Shown piece by piece: positions 9,801 through 22,878 of a stretch of DNA of 64,000 bases. The stretch is taken from positions 7,153,201 through 7,217,200 of the forward strand of contig OZ038422.1 in NCBI GenBank assembly GCA_964036155.1. The letters run 5' to 3'. A program made the position numbers and the translations under genes. The first letter of the stretch is position 1. Every line of letters starts with the position of its first letter. Source of the DNA: Diploscapter coronatus. Taxonomy: Eukaryota; Nematoda; Chromadorea; Rhabditida; Rhabditidae. The notes below the pieces were generated by a model. The model was not told the DNA's origin, ran no database searches, and saw only the letters and a list, made by a program, of their open reading frames with translations.

Positions 9801-12800
9801 TTTGAAATTGAAACAGATAATGATGTATTTTTAGCGTCCTATGATATTATGACGAACAAAAATGTTAAAAATAGTTGATATTTTGTTGAAAATTTTCCCT
9901 CAATATTTTCTATCTATTCAGTGGAATTAGAGGCATTTCAAACAACCTCGTCATTATTGTTCCTCTAATGCTTTACAGCGGTTGCCAGTTTCTTGTGCAA
10001 ACAAATGACTGACCTCGAAATCCTCATGCATTCCGAATCCAATGCAGTAGAAAGGCCTGTCGTTGATGAAGATCTTGTCCTGAGACCAGGTGACTGTTCG
10101 GAAGCCGAACACTTCTCGATAGATGTCCACTACTTGACTGTTCACGATCAATTTAGCCTGAAACATCAATATTCTGAAAGGAAATAATTTCTTATGCGTT
10201 TCATTTCATCTTATTGACTGATTCTCTTCTTATGGTGGTTTTTCGATTGAAGTTACAAATATGGTACATTTAGAACTCCGAGTTTTCAAAATTTGGACGC
10301 AAAATTGGCTCTCACGCCTATACGGAATAGAAATCGATCAGACTTCCTTTCCGAAATAAGATCGAAATGGAAATTTTCACTCATTTGAAAGTTTCGTAAT
10401 TCAGATAGAATAAATTTCACGAACTTAGAAGTTTTCTTTCAAAATAGTAATGCTCCAGATCTTCTAACAGGATTAAAATTCCGAATTTCAAAATCCTTCG
10501 TGAATTAGATTTTTCAAAATCAAAATCGAAAACTCAAGATATGCCTGGCCCAATCGTTGATATCATTGAGAGTGTACCTCAAAAACATATAGACTAGGAT
10601 TGCCCATTCCTCTGGGCCACCAAGGACGAACCCCATCCAACTGGCCTTTGCCTTCTGCACCACTGCCAGAATACACCTGAAATTATGAAGATTAGAGCAT
10701 AAATTTCCAATGAAAAGAAGAGCATACTTCATTTTCATCGTCGTCCAAAATTCGAAATTCGATTTCGTCAACATCGCCGGTTGATACTTCATAGATGAAG
10801 GAGCCTGGAAAATGATAGGCTATTGTCAAAATTTAGTATAGGAGCATTAAAATATTTGGAAGAGATATTATTTCTTGAGCAAAGGTTGATCTCCAGAAAA
10901 ATTTAGAGTTGTCTGCATGAGAAAATCATGCTTGCCTTTATTCTGAATCGGTATGGGTTTAATATAAAGAGAATTCACTCTGACAAATCCCGTTTCAGAC
11001 TTATTATACTGATACACCTTTACTCTTTTCATTCAGAGAATCATTTGGGTGAAGTTGTTAATAATGAAATAAAGTTAAACCTCTGATTATAGTGAAAATC
11101 TCATTATTTTACTAATTTCCTACCTCTATGTTCAGCCATGATGTGGATGTCCTTGATGTGCTTCTTCGGGACTTTGATAATGGAGACACTCCTCAGAATG
11201 CCCGCATAATTGAAGAAGTCGAAATTGCCGATGTCTGTGAAGGCGCCTTCAGGAGCGCGGGTCAACTAAACCAAGAGTTGCTGAACGAATATCAGAAACA
11301 CTAATTACCGTCCAATTTCCGATTACTTTCGGCTGGAGGTTGTAGTAATTGAAATCGCCCTGCGGAATTGTTGACCAAGACAGAGTATTGTTTACAGCTA
11401 CGGTTATCTGAATGCTCAATATCTTTCGTTGCTTTTTTGCTGTAAGTTCTGCATTTTCATTGAGAATATTTGGAAGTACATCATGAGCAATGGTGTAGAA
11501 CTAGCTCTGAGCACTGACAATTTTCAAATTCAGTTTGCTCTTCATGGATTTTTTCTTATTTATTTCATAAATACAGAAGTTTCATTTCATTAAAACACAA
11601 TTTGCAAGATTGTCTACGTCTGACAATAAAAATATGTTCCAAACTAGGTTCTATAAATCTCGATCGATTTCAATTTTAGTGTAATCTTTACCATCATAAC
11701 TGCACGCAAAATCGCATGCAATTTGTTTAAAAATGATTATGATATCTAGGGTAAAAAACTTGAATTTGCCCGTCATACCTTATTGGCTGATCCGTATAGC
11801 AATCTGTCAGTGACTTCGACTTCGAATGGAAGATGACCACCTACGTGGGAAATTAGCTCTTGTCCATTCAGATACTAAAACAAAAAAAACCTTGGAATAA
11901 AATGAATCGTATCTTGAATGGTATTTTTCAAACACAATTTTAAGATAACTATACTTTCGAAACATTTCTGTAAATCTTACAACAGTCCCATAGTAGTTGA
12001 CACTGGAAAATCGAAGAAAATGGCGCATTCCGACATCTCTTTCGGGTACTATGTGCATTTTTTCGTACCTAAACAGGACATTTGAATATGTTAAAGTCAA
12101 TATCTGACATTTGCATTGAATTTTTCAAATATATCCACTTTCGCATTTTTTCCCCTAATAATTCGTTTTTGAGGATAGAAAAATCAAAGATATTTTGCCT
12201 ACCAAACCCATCCGATGTGATCCCGCAATGTTGCATCCGCAGTCATGTCGTTGTAGGCACATGGCACTGGCATTACAGATGCATTCTACAAGACATAGGC
12301 CATTATTTTAGGTACATTTTTAAAACTATTTTTGATTACTTTTTCCAACTTTGCTTATCTATTTTCTATCATCCCATAAAATTAGTTGAATATTTCAATG
12401 ACAATCTCTAATAGTTTTGATAATGTATCAATAAGTGATAATAGATTTCAACTACGTACATAAATTAAAGCAAAAACACATGACGGTTTCACCCTGAACA
12501 ATGTACACTACGTGAACTGCAAAATAGATCGAAATTTAACGGAATCCAAAGGAGCTTCAAAAGTAAAGCACGTGATTAAAGGTGAAAAGGTTCATTTAAA
12601 AATAACATAATTTGAACTTTCAAATGTCTTTAATTTGCATATTTTAATACGGAAATGCTTACCGAAAATTTGTGCAGAGCCCTTCGATTCCAGAGATTCC
12701 TCTTGCCGATGTCGAGTCCATTTGTGGGCTCTCTCACAAACGACCACAAACCGTCCAACGAATCGTATGTACGCTTTTCATTGTTCTGCAAATATGAGCT

Positions 12801-13802
12801 ATTGCATAACACATGGCACATTGCTTTTATAAATGATGGAGATAAGGATATTTTGCATAGATACATTTTGAGTATGTAGATTTGTTTTGCTCGTTTTTTT
12901 TTAATAAAATGAATAGAATAAAGGGCGAAATAAATCTTATTTTTTGGGGATAAATCTACAGCATCCTTTTTCGAGTAGCAAAACGCATGTAGTTGACTTT
13001 ACACTGCATTTTTGCAATAAGTATTTCACAAAATATGACAAATTTTTCGTAATTTTTACTGCAAGAATTGATTATTTTCTTATTATAAAATATGTTTGCT
13101 GTACTTAGATCATGCTCTTGTCTAGAAGGATTAGATGATGGAATGATAATTTCAGAGATTTTTGTCAGGCTTTTGTCATGCTTTTCTTAAGACCTCTATT
13201 GTTTGAAATGATGGCAGAACATGAGAAATTTAGATTGCATTTTGAAGATAATGAACATAAACTAAAATAGCTTGCAAGTATCAGATAAGTGCTAATCACC
13301 ATTTTCAAAACAAAAACTTATATTTCCAGAAAAGTAATTCATTTTATTCTCTTCGAAATATTTTTGCCTGCCTATTCTCTGAACCCTCCTCACATTTCAT
13401 CGATTAAAAATTGTTTCGATCGAAATGCAGATAACTGTTCGCCGTTTCTCGCAAAGAAGTAGCATTCAGAAGGCAAAAGCAGACGCGAAGAAATAGGGCA
13501 TAAAAATGAAAAGTCGATTAATTGCCATTTGAAATAATCGACAGTTTTGACTGGAAACAGAATGGGCTGTCAGAAAGCATTACAAGAAAAAGAATGAATG
13601 ATGACCTAGAAGAAGCTCAGACTCGATACGTAAGCAAAATTGATGAAAATGGACAATCGATTAGTGAAATTTTAGATTTAATCTCTTCGAATTAATAAAT
13701 TCAAAATGGAGAACTAACCTGAACTGCCAAAAGTCCTTCTGATTTAGGTACGAATAAATACAATAATAAATAGGTCGAAATCACCGAAAGTTTGTGACAC
13801 AT
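6869..13802 (-). CDS. GUSB: Beta-glucuronidase (glycoside hydrolase family 2)
   Basis: Hydrolyses terminal beta-D-glucuronic acid from glycosaminoglycans and conjugates, normally in the lysosome or outside the cell. Sixteen exons: 13719-13802, 12663-12785, 12203-12285, 11981-12068, 11779-11874, 11309-11407, 11124-11265, 10728-10804, 10578-10676, 10014-10157, 9452-9624, 8711-8854, 8439-8526, 7874-8050, 7512-7650, 6869-7038. Together they give about 641 residues (human enzyme 651). Exon 1 is a signal peptide (MCHKLSVISTYLLLYLFVP). The order is sugar-binding domain (LDGLWSF, GHLPFEVEV), Ig-like domain, then TIM barrel. The acid/base Glu lies in WSLANEP (about residue 438) and the nucleophile in IITEYGAD (about 528). 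The N-x-K carboxylate motif is present (VGNHKGIFTR). The last 20 residues are His/Tyr/Arg-rich, unlike the usual tail. The start follows an acceptor-like ttttcag by five bases. Confidence 0.95.
9110..9432. repeat. Imperfect inverted repeat (fold-back element) in a GUSB intron
   Basis: A CT-rich arm at about 9110-9200 (containing GGCCCTGGCTCTCATTTTTC) is matched by a GA-rich arm at about 9345-9430. The reverse complement of the second arm reads GGGCCTTGTCTCTCATTTTTC and continues with CTAG and CTCTCGCT-like runs. The arms are about 80 bases long, roughly three-quarters identical by eye, and separated by about 150 bases. The intron is 8855-9451. No convincing target-site duplication was found. 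It could be a non-autonomous transposon. Confidence 0.55.
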
Positions 13803-16800
13803 TGCGTCTGAAAATGTGCCAATTGTAAGAAGAAAACGAAAGAAAAGAAAGTCAATAAATTCTCGATCATAATGAAGATGGTTTATCATAAAAGGGTAAG
13901 GTAAAATCAGGGATGCCCTAAAGAAAGGCAGAGGTACAGAACTTTTCTTAACCATGGAAATAGATAGATAACAAATAGGGCAAAATTTATGCCTATCTAT
14001 AATAAGACAAGTAAAAAGCACGAAAACATCGGATTTAATACAGATACGATTTTTTTTTTATAACCGTGAGCATCTCTGGTTTAAATTTAGAAAGATTGTT
14101 GAATCTTAGATTATCTTTATTAGAGTTTCGGTAAAATACGATTAATTGGGCTAGGATTTATCAATTTAGAAAAAAAACTTTGTAATTAGAAAGAACTTTA
14201 AAAAAGTATAATTTCTAATCTAATCCTTCAGGAATAAACAAATGCAATGTGCAAATTTTTAAATTTTTGTTTGACGCAACTTGTATTTATGAAATAGAAA
14301 ACTTATAGAAGAATTGATGAAAGAGGCCTTATGTATAATTCACTAGCAAACTATGGCCGCCATTTTTAAAACTCATCAGACTGTTTTCTCAGTTTTTCTT
14401 AACACTCTAACACTAAACCTAGTAAATTTTACAAATTAGTTGCTTCTCGCGAAATATAAAAAAGCCGATGAAAAGAACGAGATATTTTTGAATGCTGATG
14501 AAGAAACGCTTTCTTCGCGGCGTAATTAAAAACCTTGGTTCGCGCTACCTAATGAAAAATCCAATAAAATTGAGCCCGATAAATAAGATTCTTTAAATGC
14601 GTTATTACATGTTCAAGATTCGACAAACACCATGAATGTATCTAGCGATAAATCGCGACAAACTATGAATATTCTATAATGGAAAATCGGAAACAATCGA
14701 TTCGGTCGAAAATGAAGCGAAATGTCAAAAAGTCAGATGGCGGCTGCTTCGGGTCGAATGTGTGAAATGTTATGCCGCCACATCGATGCATGCGAATGGC
14801 AAAACAACAAATTTGTCAATTATTAGGCTCTAAAAGGTAATGCAGCATTCACAAGGAGAGATTAATAATGAAGTGTAAAATAATCTTAGATCTGTGTTTA
14901 GATAGCATTTCACACATTTTTTTCGCAAATTAATGACCCCAGAACTTCAGTATTTTGACTTTACAAAGTATTCCATTCTTGCAGCTGTTAGAGGGGAAAG
15001 GTGCTGGGGCGAAAGGGTCACACTTCGCAGATTCAGATTTGACATTGAGAACGAAGGAATTGGAATAGGGAATCAGAGAATCGAGACGGAAATGTTTGGA
15101 CAAATGATGAGTAGGTCAGATGCAGCAATGCAGAAATGCAGAAAACATGCTGGGATATCAATAGCAACAGATATTTTCCACTCCTCCTCGACACTATAAA
15201 TTTAGAACTTATCTAGGATCCTCTAAAGATAAAATTTTTAGGAATCTCTAATACAGCTAAATCTTATAAAGTTTGTAGGATTTTTAAAAAATTTAGTTTT
15301 ATATGGTTGGGCCAATTTCAATCTTCGTTTTTCATCTGAAAGAACATTTTTCGATAAAATATTTGATTGCTCATAATCTGTACATAAAGCTATTCTAGCA
15401 GAACATCGTAATTGCCTAAATTTTATGAGTGAGATGATATGGAATTCTGCCTAATGGGTTTATTGTTATCATTCAGTATGATCATAAATTTATCAACTTC
15501 TATCAATTAGCCTATAAGAAACCAAATTTTCGTAAGCATCTGTATGAAATAATGAGAAAACTATTATTCACAGAATATCTTGTACAGAGCGAGCAGTATG
15601 AATGAGTCGGTCAGAAGGTTCTTGCCGAATTCAAATTTAACAACATGCTTATATTTTAGGCATAATGCTGAAAATGATAAGGTATGTACCCAAGGCAGAA
15701 GTCATATTCAGATTCAGCAACAATAGCTAGAAGTCTTACAAATGCCTGAAAAATTTAAGACGAATTTTTCGATCGCCCCAGTATTTGTTACCAATTTCTA
15801 GTATAGAAAAGGTTGTCAGATTTCGTAAATTAGCTGATAAAGACGTTCTTCGTTCTCCTAATTTTCTCTTTTCAATTTTGAGCGACTCGAATAAGCCAGC
15901 CACGTGCTAACTTACAACAGCAAACCCATCAAATTGCCATGTAAAATTCTCTAAAACGCAGTCGAAAATGTCTGTTCGAAAAGACGAGATTAGAGCGAGT
16001 GAAAGTCGAAAATCGACGATTTTTGGGTGAAAATGATGCACGACACGATTGAAATCGAACATAGTTTATTTGGATTAGAGAAGTAAGTTTGCATTGAAGG
16101 AAACATGCAAAAGCACAACTGCAATTACATGAAACAAACAAACATCTGAAAGAAAGCAAGAGAGTGATGAAGAAGCGATGAATAATGCTGTGGAATGGGA
16201 TGAATCAGAGCATGCTGCATAACATAAATGTGGCTCTGATGCTGATGCAGAACTTGTGCAATGATCTGAAGCAAGTGGATGAGTTTTTCTAGGGTAACTT
16301 TTTTCGCGTTCATTTTGGCAAATTCACCCAAAATTTAATCATCTCTGTAATAAGTTGTTGAAATAATCAAATTAGCGTACAATTCCGTTATATCACTCTT
16401 AGACTATCTCAAAATTTTATTTTTCTGAGAAGAAAACGGACAAGGACAGGTTGATCTTTTTCTAAATTCTAGACTGTGATGAACGGGCGGGAACAGATCC
16501 ATTTTCTGATGGCTGGGATGAAAACGAACGATAACTGGTGAAAGTTTTTAAATGCAGAACAGATGAACAGAACAAAGAAAAACGAAAAAAAATCTCGGAA
16601 GAGTAGGAAATGAGAACGGGTAAATCTTGAGGCACCCTGATTAGTAAAAAAAAGACTAAAATTGTGTAGAATTCAGAGAATGCAAATTTATAAAATCTAC
16701 AGTATTGAGTTATTTAGTGGAGTATGAATTTCTTTGAAAAATTTCAACTCATCAAAATCTTTGTCACTATTTTTACGAAGCATCAGGGTGTTGTGAAAAT

Positions 16801-19673
16801 GTGAAATATCATTGGCTCATTTGAAATAAGCATTTTTGCTGAAAAATATTAATAAGTAGCACAAAGGAAAAATTTTAATCTAGCAATAATTACATATTTT
16901 AGATTAGAAAGAGAGAAATGTTTGCTGTAGACGGGGTAGCACGCGTATTTTTTCTGCTAAAGAAGGACAGAAGGTCAATGGGTGAAAATGGAGAATGATA
17001 TTGAAGAAGAAGGGGAATGAGAGGGGAGGAAAGTAGGGGAACGGGGTGCTGCTTGTCTGATTCTGATGATTTGCAGAATAAGAAAAAAGACTGACGATAG
17101 TTGTCACGAGCCATAAAACAAGCCAAGTTTGAAATGATGCCTGAATTGAGATGGAAAATGAGGAGGAGACGAAGAGAGAATTAGAACGTAGATCGAGAGA
17201 CGGGACTGGAAATGGAAAGAAGAAGACGAAAAGAAGGGGGAAGGAAAGAATGAGATAGATGAACATGATATTCGGGATGAAATGACTGAAAATGAATGAT
17301 CAGACAGGTCAAGAATAAGTTGGAAAAATGGGAAGAATGGAGGAGTAGAAGATAGAGTGAGCAACATTACAGAAGGCAAAGGGTGTGTCTGTGTCGACTG
17401 TCTCATTGTGACCTCGGTGATTTCTAGAAGGAAAAGTTATGAACGTCTGAAACTTGCAGAATTCAAAGAACATTTCCGCTAAATGAAACAATTCAACGAT
17501 TTTTTCTTCTCTAAATAATCGAATCTATAGATAATTCAATCATATACGAGCTAAACGACGATTTGAGTTTTTAGCGTCTCGTAATTCTCGTTATATTTGT
17601 TGAAAAGGCAAGAGTAAGGCATCTTTCTTCATTTTATTTCGCTGATGATTGAAATTTTCGGGTCGTGAAATCGCGAATAATCCAGGTTGCTTACAAAAAA
17701 AACTTTTATAGAACGATTTGCTATGTTTAAATTTAGAACAGAGACGCACTGAAATGGATATGATCATCGAATTTAGGACGAGAAAGAATGAACCTTATTT
17801 CCTGACCTAAATAGCGAAGGAAATTACTAAACATTTAGATTTGCTTTCATTACCTTCTTCAGCACAATTATTCAAGTTTAGAGAAATTCTTGAAGTCTTC
17901 AAATGGATTTTGCTACAACTTACCATTTCATTAGTTTTTACCTGATACTCCTCAATTATAGCTATTTTCGGTAATTTTTTTGCATTCTAAAAATTAAAAA
18001 GCACTAGCGGAAAGAAGTAATATTTTTACAATGCGAAATTTAAGTTTTATTAAGAGCCTTCTCAAATGATTCTGTCATTTTTCCTAAGCGCGTGCAATCT
18101 TTTCTTGATCGAATTGTATATTTTTAATAAGTAAGCTTCTCATTAAAATCGCACTTTTGTTCTGAAAATTAACTCCGTCTGGAAGTATTTCATAATAATA
18201 ATAATAAGCGTTGCTCGATGATACATTATTTTTTATTCCCCTGCTAATGCTTAATTTATCTTGCAGCTGCTCTCAAAACAGCCTTTTTTATACCAAAACG
18301 ACGGGTATTTCCCGGTAAAGATGGAACCAATTTTGACACGACGATCAGCTGAGAGCGGCTTTGTAAATTAGCAGAGAAAAAAGAAGAGGAAAAGAGGGGA
18401 AACATGAAACTGCAAATGGAGTGGAAATGGACTGAAATTACTGACTGACAGAGTCTGGAAGGGTGAAAAAGGGAAGAACAGAGAGGTAAATAAATGGGGG
18501 TATAGTGAGAATAGTACGAATTGGCAACTTGATGGCTTGATGTCCAATGCTGAAGACTGAAGACTGAATGGCGATTGATAGAAGGGAATCAAAGGATGAG
18601 AGTGACCAGTCAGATTGATAAGTAAATACAAGGAAACAAGGAATATGAATGGAACACTGTTTACAAGGAGGTGATGACCAGAGGGAATGATTGTCTGATT
18701 TGAGAACAACACCAACAATAAGAGCGAGTAAATGGGATGGCAAATGGACCCCCTGATCTTTGAAGTCACCGACCTGTTTGTGCTCTTTTCATACATTAAT
18801 AGCGACAGAAAATAGTCAATATATTGAATATTAGTCTTCACTGTCAATTCTATAAATGACATTTGTGATCTGGGTGGTTGAAGTTTGAATTTTGAAAAAT
18901 TAGAAATCGAATTTGAGATTTTATGATCAGAAAAAAAGAAAATAACTAAAAATCTCTAAGAATGAGAATTGGATATAGTCATAATTGTGATTTTCTAAAT
19001 TATTCGGCAGTTTTTATCTTCTAATCTGTGATAAATAAGATCTTTTCTTTACAAAATAATGACAAATAAGAAAGGAAAGATGGAAGAATGACTGAATGAT
19101 AATGTCTGGTTGATAATAATACTCATCATTTAGTTTATGTAAGGATGTGGCGTGTTTCGTTGGAATTGGCAATAACTATTAACTGTGTCCCTTCCCAGAG
19201 AACTCACGTGTAATTCAATTTCAAAATGCTTGTAAAGTTGGGTGTTATCAGCGAGGAACATTTGTTAAAACTTAAAGTTTCACCGCTCACAAGCGATGTA
19301 CTTCACAAAATTGACAAGTCGATGTCATGACGGCATAAAAATTTTTGCTTCATTTTCGAAACACCAAATTTTGCTGTGTATAGATATAGCCAACGTTCTT
19401 CGATAAAACTTAATGATTTTTAATGGAAACTCTGAGTCAAGAACGAGTAGGGTTTGAACCTGAAGAATCGTATTAGACACTGGAATTTGAATTTTGACCC
19501 ATCAATTATCCGAATTTCGATTAAAAAATATATAAGTCAAGTCGTGGTCTAGGACTTAAAGTTACGTTTCGCAAGAACCTAATCGAGACTGATTTAGTTC
19601 AGGTTAATAACATATTTTATTATTGTTTCCTAGAATATTTGTATCTTCATATATTCCAAAGAATATCGCATAA
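13803..19673. other. Large gap with no supportable gene
   Basis: 5.9 kb between GUSB and serine racemase. It is AT-rich with several plus-strand purine-rich stretches (16120-16250, 16970-17340, 18370-18480) that generate long but low-complexity open frames on the minus strand. None has splice-supported coding structure. The right end holds the serine racemase 3' UTR. Confidence 0.5.
19616..19621 (-). terminator. Polyadenylation signal of serine racemase
   Basis: AATAAA on the minus strand, about 55 bases after the stop codon at 19674-19676. Confidence 0.55.
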
Positions 19674-22404
19674 TCAAGGCACGAATGACAGATCGACATT
19701 TCCACCACAAAGAATGACGACAGGACAACGGGCTTTGTCCTTCAACTTGAACAGACCGGCCAAAGGAACTGCGGCTGTCGGCTCGACTCGTTGCTGAATT
19801 CGACTCAATCAGGTCAAAGTAATCCATTGACAGATGAAAATCAGAACGTTGCTTCGCGAAAGTAAGCCAAGAAAGAAAAACGGAAGCGTATGCTGCTTCT
19901 TTATCAGTTTGTCTGACTTACCAATAGTGGCTTTCATAATCAGTTTTAGTTAGTTTAGTGCGTAGGAAAGTCAATAAAATTGATTTTTAAAGTTTTTAGA
20001 TCGTCGTAATTTAGAATCTTTCCTTTCAAAACTCATCAAACTGTCTTCTAATCAAAACCTTTCATCGGATTTTACTTATATGGTATATTTAGAAAAAAAA
20101 AACTAGTAAATTTCCCCTTTCTGTGAGTTATTTTATATAAAATTTCTATTTTCTTATGATTTACCTTGGTTCTCGTCCAAATCAGCTTTAGCGCTTCGCG
20201 GATTTCCTCTTCAGTCTACAAGTTTCATCATTGATTTCTCATGACAATAACACGATTTGCCTCACCACACTGATAATATTTCCAGCTGCATATTTCGCGA
20301 GAATCGGTTTGCACAGATCGCCGACTCGAAGAACTCGAATTCCATCAGCCACTGTGTTGACAGTGTCGTATTCGGGCAGCTTGTCTTCATTCAGGTAAGA
20401 TTTCAACTGTTTCGCTTCGGGTTCAACCAAGTACACTAAATTCATAGATTCATATGTTCAAGCTGGTTAGTGTCAAATTATTGACATGAAGCGATTATTT
20501 ACACGAGTGATCAGGTTTGTAAATAAATCTAAAGAGAAATCTCCATAATTATTTTTGAAAATCGCTCCACGCCCTTAAATTATGGATAAAAAAGATAAAA
20601 CAGTAGGTGTATATAGTGTCTAGAGGTTAGATTTGGTCCGAATTCTTTCCTTATGTTCAGCTTCACAGGGTAGAACTATGTGGTTTCTGACAACGATTTG
20701 TTTCTGGTTTGTCTGTTTTTCATCAACTGATCTTCTTCCATAACTTCTCAACACATCCTCTAACGAAGCTACTATTAATGACAGAAAAGTGAAAATCTCG
20801 AAGCTTTTTCGGAATTCTTGAATTGAAATGCTTCACACTATTTGTCCTATAATTTTCACAAGATAAAGTTTACCTTTGATATCGGGTCGTTTCTCGCCGA
20901 TATACATGCAGATTGCGCTGGCCAATCCTCCCCCACCAACAGCTACGAAAACTGCATCTGCCTCTGGTACTTGTTCGATTATTTCTGCCGCACAACTCGC
21001 CTAGAATTGGTATGTCTTGTTGTGATGAAGACCAACTTGGGTTCCTCGAAAGGTTTTCACCTTTCAACCTTTCGAACTAATCACATTCGAACGTTATGTT
21101 TTTGAAAGTTTTTTTGTTTTGAAATAATTATCAGCAAGTAATTTTGTAAAGAGATAAGTGATTTCCATCCAAATACATTTTTGCGTAGATGAGGATCATG
21201 AACACAACAGTCAAACTCTTACATGCCCGTTGATCATGTATGCGTTATTGAATGGTTCAACCACATCATATCCGAGTTTCTTCTGCATTTCTGCGCAAGT
21301 CGTCTCCCTGCAAAGTACTTACACTTGAATTTCATTTCGTTGCTTCGTTGGCCTAACCTATCCTTGACGGTGTTTCCGCACAGAACAATATCAGTTTTGT
21401 ACTCCGACATTCCGTCCTTCTTCAATTGCGGTGCATTCGCCGGCACAACCACACAACAGGGCATTTGGCATTGCAGAGCCGCCCAGGCCAGAGCCTAGAC
21501 GTGATTTATTATTTTAAAAGAAAAGTTAACTTATCAGAATCGGAAATCCGATTCACTTATTATCAAGACCATAAGTTTGTTTCACCTGTCCATGATTTCC
21601 AGATGAGTGTGTCAGCTAAATAATTGATTTGAGTTTATTGGAAACGATGAATATTCCGATTCTTACAACTCCCTGGCAATCATCTCCCCTTTCCTCCTTC
21701 ACCCCCAACACAGCATTCAGTGCTCCTCGACTCTTGAAACTGCCAGTCTTCTGTAGATGTTCACATTTGAAGTGCACATTAGTGTCTGAATAAAAGAGCG
21801 TTGATTTCGATGAATGGCTTGAAATGATCATTTGTTTCGAGATTGACATCATTGATGAATTTGAACAGTTTGAATTACAATTTTAAAGATAGTTCAGAAT
21901 GAGACTGAGGATTTGAATATAATTTTGTCTAAATTAATAATGATCTTATTGGATTGCGTGTTCAAAGAATTATGCATTAAGTATAAAATATCAGGGTTAG
22001 ATTATAGACCAGGTCCGTCTTGTATAGAAATGAAATTTGAAATTTTGCAAACGAAACGAAACTGATCTTCCTCAAATTTAGAAAAGAAGGCAGAAACGGA
22101 GATAATAATCTCAAATTTTCGGAAACAGGGGGAAGAATGACAAAATGTAAGGGAGTCGAAACTTTCGGAATGGAAAGTAAATTTGTGTCCAAGACTAAAT
22201 GAAATGTATGAAATGTCAAGAAGAATATTCTTATTGCTAAACTTTTAACATAAGTTTCAATCACTGAATTATAAGCACGATCGAAGTTATTTTTTTACCT
22301 GCAAGTTTGTTGATTGCTTCACATTGTATCACGGGCGTTTTGTGTATTCTTCCCTGTAGCCGTCCCCGTGCTTTCTCCATCGCTTCGATCGAAATCTCCA
22401 CCAT
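19674..22404 (-). CDS. SRR: Serine racemase (PLP fold-type II family)
   Basis: Interconverts L- and D-serine and also eliminates water from serine to pyruvate; cytosolic. Nine exons: 22299-22404, 21667-21785, 21586-21615, 21358-21494, 21223-21307, 20874-21000, 20266-20435, 20165-20215, 19674-19793. All phases agree, giving 314 residues (human 340). The PLP lysine is K53 in QKTGSFKSRGA. The substrate loop THSSGNHGQ is encoded by a 30-base exon and keeps the second Ser (S80), which acts as the other acid/base in racemases and is usually Ala in plain serine dehydratases. The phosphate-binding glycine loop is GGGGL (181-184). The C-terminus ends soon after CGGNVDL. The metal-binding Asp after VEPEA appears replaced (VEPEAKQL). 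The ATG is 17 bases after an acceptor-like tttcag. A threonine/serine dehydratase activity cannot be excluded. Confidence 0.92.
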
Positions 22405-22518
22405 TTTCCGACAGTTCAATCCTGAAAGAATTTAATACAACTGAAATCATCAACTCAACAATAACGGTACAAAACTGGACATCCATCGAATTTTCATAAA
22501 AAGAAAAATGAGTCTTTC

Positions 22519-22878
22519 TTAAAACTGCTTTATTATGTACTTTCTCATCTTTACCGAACATAAAACTTGTTGACTAAAACATTCGTGAACTTCATTAATA
22601 ACATCGCAAATTTGGAATGAATGACTAAAAATGATAAACGCAAATTTAAATTTCAAAATAGCTAAAATCACAGTTTGTGCAGATATAGAAAGTGCGATCG
22701 CTACTGGAACAATCATCAATGAGAACGTGTGCGGGGCATTATTATGATCAGTATTGTCTTCGATTTGACAACAGACTTTGTCGGGATATTTATAATTCGA
22801 AATTTCCCGCATCCGTTCACAACAATCCAATCTAAACTGTTTGTATGGCAACTGAAGTGTTTCATCTAGAATTCAAAG
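22519..22878 (-). CDS. Unidentified Cys-containing frame with a hydrophobic segment
   Basis: A continuous minus-strand frame follows an acceptor-like gaattctag (ends about 22881). It encodes ETLQLPYKQFRLDCCERMRE, then YPDKVCCQIEDN. Next is a hydrophobic stretch (SLMIVPVAIALSISAQTVIL) that could span a membrane, then a second cysteine patch (CDVINEVHECF, QQVLC). The paired cysteines and hydrophobic segment look more protein-like than the other spurious frames here, but no start codon with clear context and no family could be found. It lies between the S6 kinase and serine racemase on the same strand and might be an exon of a small membrane or secreted protein. Confidence 0.3.

Noticed and set aside
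18368..18862. 164-codon open frame on the minus strand
   Set aside because: Antisense of a purine-rich tract in a gap; composition explains the absence of stops.
19430..19520. tRNA-like GGTTCAAACCC B-box on the minus strand
   Set aside because: No acceptor-stem or anticodon-stem pairing could be built around it.
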